A stretch of DNA of 5,466 nucleotides from NCBI GenBank assembly GCA_903867275.1, contig CAIPQY010000026.1, forward strand, positions 1 through 5,466. The letters run 5' to 3'. The notes below the pieces were generated by a model. It was not told the origin of the DNA, did not search any database, and saw only the letters and a program-made list of their open reading frames with translations. This DNA comes from an uncultured bacterium. Lineage in GTDB: Bacteria > Planctomycetota > Phycisphaerae > Phycisphaerales > SM1A02. Shown here in pieces: positions 1 through 4,052 of the stretch. A program made the position numbers and the translations under genes. The first letter of the stretch is position 1. The number at the start of each line of letters is the position of its first letter.

Positions 1-330
1 CGCGGCGTGCTGGGCATGGCGCGCGGCGATGATCCACACAGCGCGGGCAGCCAGTTCTACATCGGGCTTTCGCGCGACGGCACCGCGCGACTGGACGGCC
101 AGTACTGCACCTTCGCGTTCATGCTGGATGGCATGGACACGCTCGATCGACTTGCGCAAAGCCCCATCGGCGACTCCGCCACGGGGCGACCCAGCAAGCC
201 GCCCACGCTGGATCGCGTGGAGATCGTGCCTGCGCGCGCATGCGAAACAGGCAGGCCACCACACGGTGGCGAACCGACGCCACCGACCCCCGTGACACCT
301 GCGGAACCGGCGACCGCGGTTACGCCGTGA
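1..330 (+). CDS. Cyclophilin-type peptidyl-prolyl cis-trans isomerase, C-terminal part (5' end outside window)
   Basis: This would catalyse cis-trans isomerisation of peptide bonds preceding proline, assisting protein folding. The frame is open from the first base, and 109 residues are visible before the TGA at 328-330. The fragment begins in the conserved second half of the cyclophilin fold: GMARGDDPHSAGSQFYIGL (residues 5-23) carries the SAGSQF signature, and LDGQYCTFAFMLDGMDTLDRLA (about 31-52) is the conserved LDG...F...GMD block. The catalytic FHRxxPxFxxQGG segment lies upstream of the window. After the domain ends near residue 75 there is a tail of about 33 residues rich in Pro and Thr (PPHGGEPTPPTPVTP), probably disordered. 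Whether the protein is exported cannot be judged without the N-terminus. Its last 11 bases overlap the end of a second cyclophilin gene on the other strand. The family call is firm; the full length is unknown. Confidence 0.9.
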   Translation, partial: RGVLGMARGDDPHSAGSQFYIGLSRDGTARLDGQYCTFAFMLDGMDTLDRLAQSPIGDSATGRPSKPPTLDRVEIVPARACETGRPPHGGEPTPPTPVTPAEPATAVTP

Positions 331-787
331 CCTTGGTCATCTTCGGCAGCGCGCCCGTGGGTCGACCATTGCGGTCGATCGGAACCGCCGCGATCTTCTT
401 CACGATCTCCATGCCCTTGGTCACCTGACCGAAGCCGGTGTACTGGCCGTCGAGGTGCTGGCACTGCTCGCGCGTGAGGCACACGAAGAACTGGCTGCCC
501 GCGCTGTCAGGATGCGCGCTGCGAGCCATCGACAGCGTGCCGGGCTGATGCGGGCGCTTGTTGAACTCGGCCTTCACCTGCCAACCCGGGCCACCGGTGC
601 CGGTGCCCTGCGGGCAGCCGCCCTGGATCACGAAGCCGGGAATGATGCGATGGAATCCGAGGCCGTCGTAGAAACCCTTGCGGGCCAGCTTCTGGAAGTT
701 CTCCACGTGACCGGGGGCCACGTCGTCCCAGAGTTCCACTTCGATGTCGCCGAATTCGGTGCCGATGGTTGCGGTGGGGTATGCCAT
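320..787 (-). CDS. Cyclophilin-type peptidyl-prolyl cis-trans isomerase, complete, cytoplasmic
   Basis: This is a single-domain prolyl isomerase of 155 residues, close to the usual size of small bacterial cyclophilins, ending in TAA (320-322). The opening TATIGTEFGDIEVELWDD is the typical first strand pair. FHRIIPGFVIQGG (45-57) holds the catalytic Arg47 with Phe52 and Gln55. MARSAHPDSAGSQFF (87-101) and LDGQYTGFGQVTKGMEIV (112-129) complete the active-site wall. The Trp that binds cyclosporin in eukaryotic cyclophilins is replaced by His111, as is common for substitutions at this site in bacteria. There is no signal peptide, so the protein should be cytoplasmic. The start at 787 was chosen because it gives the normal N-terminus; an in-frame ATG at 805 would add six residues (MRYSCA), and neither has a clear Shine-Dalgarno site. 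The gene lies 35 bases after the exported unknown gene on the same strand, so the two are probably cotranscribed. Its 3' end overlaps the convergent cyclophilin by 11 bases. Confidence 0.93.
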   Translation of the reverse strand: MAYPTATIGTEFGDIEVELWDDVAPGHVENFQKLARKGFYDGLGFHRIIPGFVIQGGCPQGTGTGGPGWQVKAEFNKRPHQPGTLSMARSAHPDSAGSQFFVCLTREQCQHLDGQYTGFGQVTKGMEIVKKIAAVPIDRNGRPTGALPKMTKVTA

Positions 788-822
788 GGCGCAACTGTAG
801 CGCATGGCGCGCCGGCGATGGC

Positions 823-1836
823 CTAGCGACCGAGCGTCTTGCCGGTGCGCGGAACCGCGAAGCTGCTGGGCAGCATGTAGGCCCGGCCATCGAAGCGCGT
901 GATCTCGCCGCTGATCACCACCGTGAGCGGCCCCACCGTGCTGCGGGCCTGACGCTCCAGACGCTCGAGCAATGCGCAGGGAAGCAGCGTCGCCTCGCGC
1001 TCGCCCAGCGCGCCGCGCGAACTCTCGAAGACGAAGCGCCATTCACCGGTGACCGGGTCGCGGGTCACCACGCCATGGCGTTCCTGCACCGAGCGATCGG
1101 CCGCCAGCCACGGCCTGCCGCTGATGGGGTCGATGGAACCCACGCTCGGCGTGCCACGCGCGGCTTCCTCGGCACGGATGGTCTCGATCGGCGCATCGGC
1201 CGAGCGCTGCACGTCGCCGACCGCATCGAGCAGGCCCTGCTCCACATCGTCCGCGCGCACGTCGCCGCCCTTCGCAAGCGCGCGTTCACGCTCCAGGCGC
1301 GCCTGCGGCAGCAGCGGTACCCATCGGATGCCGAAGGGATGGTCGCGAACCACATTGGCGGCGGTCGGCACGTAGTCGTCCAGCGGTTCGCTCGGCATCA
1401 CCACGCCAGCGCCATCCACGGCACCGGGCGGACGCAGCACCGGACGCGCCGGACGCTGCGCGAACGCCGAGATGGGCGTGGCGAACAGCGGCAGTGCGCA
1501 GTTGATGCCGCGATAGGTGGTCACGCGTGCGCTCAACTCGAAGCGCGCCACGTCGCCGTTGGTCAGCGCGTTGTGGCGACGGATCATGTCCTCCAGGGTG
1601 ACGGATGGCAGCAGTGCCATCACCCGATCGGGTTCGCCCTCGTAGGCATCGCGCAGACGGAACCCCCAGGCCTTGCCGCCCTCGCCCGGCTCGAGCGTGC
1701 CCTGCACACGGGTGAGAAATGCGCCGTCCTGCAGCAGGGGCGCGCGCACCGACACCGCAGTCTGGGCCCGGGCGACGCCCGCCACGAGGCAAAGGACCGC
1801 GGTTATCTGGAGGAGTTGGCGCAATCGGCTCTGCAT
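823..1836 (-). CDS. Exported protein of unknown function with internally duplicated domain
   Basis: I do not recognise a named family. The 337-residue product starts with a clear signal peptide: MQSRLRQ, then the hydrophobic stretch LLQITAVLCLVAGVA, then ARA|Q, suggesting cleavage after residue 24. The start at 1836 gives this clean signal; an upstream in-frame GTG at 1881 would put 15 residues in front of it. The mature part contains two related segments, residues 57-121 and 266-329. Each has W.F at the start, LLP exactly 18 residues after the Trp, then LE, and later a strand pattern ending in T.[YF].G....LP and FA.P. The 145 residues between them are rich in Pro, Ala and charged residues and include an Arg/Glu-rich helix (about 176-226) and two short DP[IV][ST]G motifs (236-240, 260-264). 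The two segments could be small beta-rich folding units, but this is a guess. No catalytic motif is visible. It ends in TAG 35 bases before the downstream cyclophilin, probably in one operon. Its 5' flank abuts the divergent tRNA-Cys, so its promoter must lie within 47 bases or inside the tRNA gene. Confidence 0.82.
   Translation of the reverse strand: MQSRLRQLLQITAVLCLVAGVARAQTAVSVRAPLLQDGAFLTRVQGTLEPGEGGKAWGFRLRDAYEGEPDRVMALLPSVTLEDMIRRHNALTNGDVARFELSARVTTYRGINCALPLFATPISAFAQRPARPVLRPPGAVDGAGVVMPSEPLDDYVPTAANVVRDHPFGIRWVPLLPQARLERERALAKGGDVRADDVEQGLLDAVGDVQRSADAPIETIRAEEAARGTPSVGSIDPISGRPWLAADRSVQERHGVVTRDPVTGEWRFVFESSRGALGEREATLLPCALLERLERQARSTVGPLTVVISGEITRFDGRAYMLPSSFAVPRTGKTLGR
850..1041 (-). 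repeat. Second copy of internal protein repeat (residues 266-329)
   Basis: This codes the C-terminal copy of the duplicated segment in the exported unknown protein. Aligned to residues 57-121, the first 30 or so positions need no gap: W266/W57, F268/F59, R280/R71, LLP 284-286/75-77, LE 290-291/81-82 and R295/R86. A two-residue shift then aligns S309/S102, T313/T106, F315/Y108, G317/G110 and LP 322-323/115-116. One further residue aligns FA.P at 326-329 with 118-121. The repeat is recognisable in protein but not as an obvious DNA repeat, so the duplication looks old. Confidence 0.65.
1474..1668 (-). repeat. First copy of internal protein repeat (residues 57-121)
   Basis: This codes the N-terminal copy of the duplicated segment in the exported unknown protein, beginning about 32 residues after the predicted signal cleavage site. 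It shares the W.F...LLP....LE framework and the later S...T.Y.G....LP..FA.P pattern with residues 266-329. The copy differs by two residues in the loop between the helix (LEDMIRRHNAL) and the strand (FELSARVTTY). Confidence 0.65.
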
Positions 1837-1840
1837 CGCG

Positions 1841-1869
1841 TTGACGCGGCACGCGTCTGCTGCAAGGAT
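1841..1869 (+). promoter_or_regulatory. Candidate promoter of tRNA-Cys
   Basis: TTGACG at 1841-1846 matches the -35 consensus at five of six bases. AAGGAT at 1864-1869 follows with a 17-base spacer and is a weak -10 (three of six). Transcription would begin near 1876, about eight bases before the mature tRNA 5' end. The -35 box lies immediately before the start codon of the divergent exported-protein gene. The spacing is good but the -10 is poor, so this is a suggestion. Confidence 0.35.
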
Positions 1870-1883
1870 ACGGATCGCCACAC

Positions 1884-1957
1884 GGCCGTGTACCCAAGTG
1901 GCCTAAGGGAACGGATTGCAAATCCGTGATTCGTGGGTTCAAATCCCACCACGGCCT
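1884..1957 (+). tRNA. tRNA-Cys (anticodon GCA)
   Basis: A complete cloverleaf can be folded by eye. The acceptor stem GGCCGTG (1884-1890) pairs perfectly with CACGGCC (1950-1956). The D stem CCC (1893-1895) pairs with GGG (1907-1909), with the GTGG turn in the loop. The anticodon stem ACGGA (1911-1915) pairs with TCCGT (1923-1927) around the loop TTGCAAA, giving anticodon GCA at 1918-1920. There is a five-base variable region, and the T stem GTGGG/CCCAC (1933-1937/1945-1949) encloses TTCAAAT. The discriminator base at 1957 is T, the U73 identity element of cysteine tRNAs. The bases after it are TTC, so CCA is not encoded and must be added by the nucleotidyltransferase. The gene is a singleton, followed directly by two hairpins. 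Confidence 0.96.
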
Positions 1958-1960
1958 TTC

Positions 1961-1984
1961 ACGGCGCCGCCACCTCGGCGCCGT
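1961..1984 (+). repeat. Perfect 9-bp inverted repeat just after the tRNA
   Basis: ACGGCGCCG (1961-1969) and CGGCGCCGT (1976-1984) form a perfect GC-rich stem around the six-base loop CCACCT, starting four bases after the tRNA 3' end. There is no T run behind it on the plus strand, so it is not a textbook terminator by itself. It could pause polymerase, mark the tRNA trailer for 3' processing, or protect the RNA made from the other side. Confidence 0.7.
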
Positions 1985-1991
1985 AAGCCTG

Positions 1992-2031
1992 AAACGAAAC
2001 GAGCCTCCCATCACGGGAGGCTCGGTCGTTT
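1992..2031. terminator. Bidirectional intrinsic terminator between tRNA-Cys and the convergent nuclease/phosphatase gene
   Basis: GAGCCTCCC (2001-2009) pairs perfectly with GGGAGGCTC (2015-2023) around the loop ATCAC. The pair C2000/G2024 and, after a small internal loop, AAACGA (1992-1997) with TCGTTT (2026-2031) extend the stem. Read on plus, the stem is followed by GGTCGTTTG; read on minus it is followed by GTTTCGTTTC, which is the richer U tract. It lies between two convergent transcription units (tRNA from the left, the large exported enzyme from the right), where a shared terminator is expected. The minus direction looks the stronger. Confidence 0.75.
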
Positions 2032-2054
2032 GTGGAGTGGTGGCGGGCCTGCGC

Positions 2055-3905
2055 TCAGGTGAACAGCAGCAGCATGAAGGCCACGTCGCCGTTGTCGACG
2101 CAACCCGAGCCATCCACGTCTGCCGGAACCCCGCTGCAATCACCGAAATCGAGCAGCAAGAACGACACGTCGCTGAAGCTCACGGAGCCGTCGCCATCCA
2201 GGTCGCCCAGCAGTCCGGTGCCAACGTTCACGGTGAGGTTGACGGTGACATTGCGAACCTGCTCGCCCGCGGCCGTTTCGTCGCTGGTGCGAACGGTGGC
2301 CGTGGTGGCGTAGGCCCCGGGCGTGACGCCGGCGGTGTTGAACGCGAAGCGCAGCAGTCGGCTGCCGGTGGTGAGCCCAGCACCCAGTCCCTGCGTCAGC
2401 GAGAACTTCGAGGCATTGGCGCCGCTGAAGGTCACCGAGTCGATGTCCAGCTTGCTCTGCGAGGCGTCGTAGCCCACGTTGCGGATGCTGGCATCCACCG
2501 TGGCAAGGCCGCTGTCGGGTTCGCAGTCGAGCGACAGCGATGCGCTGTCGAGATCCAGCGTGGGGTCGAGCGACGGATTGCTTGGGCGGATCACCTGCAC
2601 CGACACGGGCAGCGCGATCGACGCACCCTCCACGGCCTCGCTGCTGCTGGTCACGTTCACGCTTCCAGTGATCGTGCCGGTGGCCGAGGTGTTGAGACTC
2701 ACGACGGCCGTCGACACGGACGGATTCAGCGCGGCCGTGCCGCTGGCGGTGCCCACCATGCTGCCGGTGCAGGCCACCGCGTAGCTCAGCGCGTCCACGC
2801 CCAGGCTGCTCGCGTAGGTCGCCGCGTTCTGGATGTTCACCGTGAGCGGGCAGGCGATGCCACGAATGGCCTTCGTGGGCAGCGTGGCGGCGAACTGCGC
2901 CGTCATCTTCGCCGGCACCGTGAATTCGAGGATCTGCGGAATGTGGTCGCTGGCGATCATCAGATCATCAGCCAGGGCGTTGGATCGCGCGAGTTCGCCC
3001 GGGAAGTAGGTGTTGTTGCCGGCACCGATGTCGATGTCGTAGTGCGCGCCATCGTTCCCGACCGCTCGCATGGTGCCGTCGATCATGGCGATGCCGTTGC
3101 CGTCGGCGGCCGCCGCGCTGGGCACGACGAAGTCGAAACGGTCGTCCATGCCGCCACCCACCAGACCGCCAGTGGGGCTGACGGCAGGAGCCTGCGTGTG
3201 CTTGATCGCGTTGCTGGCACCCGTCCAGTTGCCGGTGCCGTAGGGATCGATGCCCCGCGCCGTGCCGGCCGCGATCAACGCCTGGTAGCCACCTTCGGCG
3301 TTGCTGTAGAAATTCATGTCACCCGTGTAGATCACCGGCACACCCGCACCCAGCGCGTCGGCGTTGGTGCGAAGCGCCTGCATGCCGCTGGTGCGCAACG
3401 CCTCGTTGCTGCTGCCCGTGCTGGCCTTCAGGTGCGTGCCGTACACATAGACGCGGCTCTTGGCGTCGGTGTAGCCCGTGAGCTGCAGCGCCCATCGATC
3501 GCCGTAGCGGCTGGCCCCCGTGAAGATGTCCTGATGCAGCGCCGTGACTTCGGTGAAGCGATCGGAGCGGTAGAACATCGCCTGCGCGCCACTGGCCGAA
3601 TCCTCGCCACTGGCCGAGGTGTAGGTGGCCAGCGCGTAGGTGACGCCTGCAGGTGCCGCAGCGTTGATGGCCGACTGCAGCGAGGTCCTGGCGCTCGCAG
3701 TCACTTCATTGAAGGTGATGATGTCCAGCGGCTGCGCCCACCCCGACTTGTTGTCGGCGTGCATCTCCTTCAGCACCCGGATGATGGCCGCCGAGTTGCC
3801 CTTGAATGCGCAGATGTTCCAGTGGCCAACCCGGATCTGGGCCGAGGCGGAAGCGGTCAAACCACAAACGACCGCCAGAAGGGCGATGAGGCGGGTGGGT
3901 CGCAT
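2055..3905 (-). CDS. Exported endonuclease/exonuclease/phosphatase-family enzyme with tandem beta-sandwich domains and dockerin-like tail
   Basis: This 616-residue exported hydrolase would cleave phosphodiester or phosphomonoester bonds (nucleic acid, phospholipid or similar; substrate not predictable). The signal peptide is MRPTRLIALLAVVCGLTASASA|Q (1-22). The EEP domain spans about 24-330 and carries every family motif: WNI with Asn30, ITFNE with metal-binding Glu67, YGTHLK with His158, TGDMN with Asp196 and Asn198, DDRFD with Asp258, and SDH with Asp320/His321. Two related beta-rich domains follow (about 336-440 and 450-562). The end (568-616) has two 12-residue calcium-loop motifs, DLDGDGSVSFSD (568-579) and DVDGSGCVDNGD (596-607), with Cys590 and Cys602 possibly forming a disulfide; such tails are common in planctomycete exported proteins. 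The reading frame stays open far upstream to 4838, but Met at 3905 is the only start that places the signal peptide at the N-terminus. It has no good Shine-Dalgarno site. It is divergent from the M16 peptidase gene. Confidence 0.92.
   Translation of the reverse strand: MRPTRLIALLAVVCGLTASASAQIRVGHWNICAFKGNSAAIIRVLKEMHADNKSGWAQPLDIITFNEVTASARTSLQSAINAAAPAGVTYALATYTSASGEDSASGAQAMFYRSDRFTEVTALHQDIFTGASRYGDRWALQLTGYTDAKSRVYVYGTHLKASTGSSNEALRTSGMQALRTNADALGAGVPVIYTGDMNFYSNAEGGYQALIAAGTARGIDPYGTGNWTGASNAIKHTQAPAVSPTGGLVGGGMDDRFDFVVPSAAAADGNGIAMIDGTMRAVGNDGAHYDIDIGAGNNTYFPGELARSNALADDLMIASDHIPQILEFTVPAKMTAQFAATLPTKAIRGIACPLTVNIQNAATYASSLGVDALSYAVACTGSMVGTASGTAALNPSVSTAVVSLNTSATGTITGSVNVTSSSEAVEGASIALPVSVQVIRPSNPSLDPTLDLDSASLSLDCEPDSGLATVDASIRNVGYDASQSKLDIDSVTFSGANASKFSLTQGLGAGLTTGSRLLRFAFNTAGVTPGAYATTATVRTSDETAAGEQVRNVTVNLTVNVGTGLLGDLDGDGSVSFSDVSFLLLDFGDCSGVPADVDGSGCVDNGDVAFMLLLFT
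2058..2204 (-). other. Dockerin-like double calcium-loop tail (residues 568-616)
   Basis: Two EF-hand-type loops have acidic or polar residues at positions 1, 3, 5 and 12: Asp568, Asp570, Asp572, Asp579, and Asp596, Asp598, Ser600, Asp607. Each is followed by a short hydrophobic helix (VSFLLLDF and VAFMLLLF), the second ending one residue before the stop. In cellulosome systems this architecture binds cohesins. In planctomycetes it is widespread and its partner is generally unknown, so cell-surface anchoring is an inference. Confidence 0.75.
2220..2915 (-). repeat. Two tandem related beta-sandwich domains in the exported enzyme (residues 331-562)
   Basis: The copies resemble each other at several points. 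A Cys near the start (Cys352, Cys461) is followed by a VNIQN/ASIRN strand. A later segment ends in G-containing V.VTSSSEAVEG or TVRTSDETAAGE, followed by a final alternating strand PVSVQV or TVNLTV. Both look like Ig-like folds that space the catalytic domain from the calcium-binding tail. The domain boundaries are approximate. Confidence 0.55.
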
Positions 3906-4052
3906 GTGCAGCGAATCTACCCCGGATGCCGCGAACTCCAAAAAGGACGCGGTTGGATTGGTGAAACGGCATGGACATTCGCGGGTATACCTGTCTCCCC
4001 GAGCGATTCCCGGCCGCCGTGCCGGGCTCTCGGACCTGACACGGAGACCCCC
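3906..4052. promoter_or_regulatory. Divergent intergenic region with the promoters of the exported enzyme and the M16 peptidase
   Basis: The only gap between two head-to-head genes is 147 bases and must hold both promoters. On minus, TTGGAG (3936-3941) and TAGATT (3914-3919) are spaced by 16 bases; if used, transcription would begin at or next to the ATG at 3905, giving a leaderless or nearly leaderless mRNA. On plus, TATACC (3986-3991) is a possible -10 without a convincing -35. All matches are weak; the region is supported by gene layout more than by motifs. Confidence 0.35.
4043..4046 (+). promoter_or_regulatory. Ribosome binding site of the M16 peptidase
   Basis: GGAG lies six bases before the ATG at 4053, the best Shine-Dalgarno match of any gene in the window. 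It fixes the start that also gives an immediate signal peptide. Confidence 0.75.

Noticed and set aside
788..1042. Longer minus-strand start for the complete cyclophilin, as far as 1042
   Set aside because: The extension overlaps the end of the exported unknown gene in another frame and adds Arg/Ala-rich sequence not found in cyclophilins. The start at 787 gives the normal family N-terminus.
1837..1881. GTG start at 1881 for the exported unknown protein
   Set aside because: It would place 15 residues ahead of a well-formed signal peptide and has no ribosome binding site. The ATG at 1836 gives the standard layout.
769..1929. Long plus-strand open frame of 386 codons opposite the exported unknown gene
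   Set aside because: Its translation is rich in His, Arg and Ala without a recognisable domain and runs through the tRNA-Cys. The minus-strand frame has a signal peptide and an internal protein repeat, so this is an antisense shadow.
1881..1956. CACGGCC at both ends of tRNA-Cys as a possible attachment-site direct repeat
   Set aside because: Seven bases are too short. The copies arise from the acceptor-stem pairing plus three leader bases, and there is no integrase or foreign DNA nearby.
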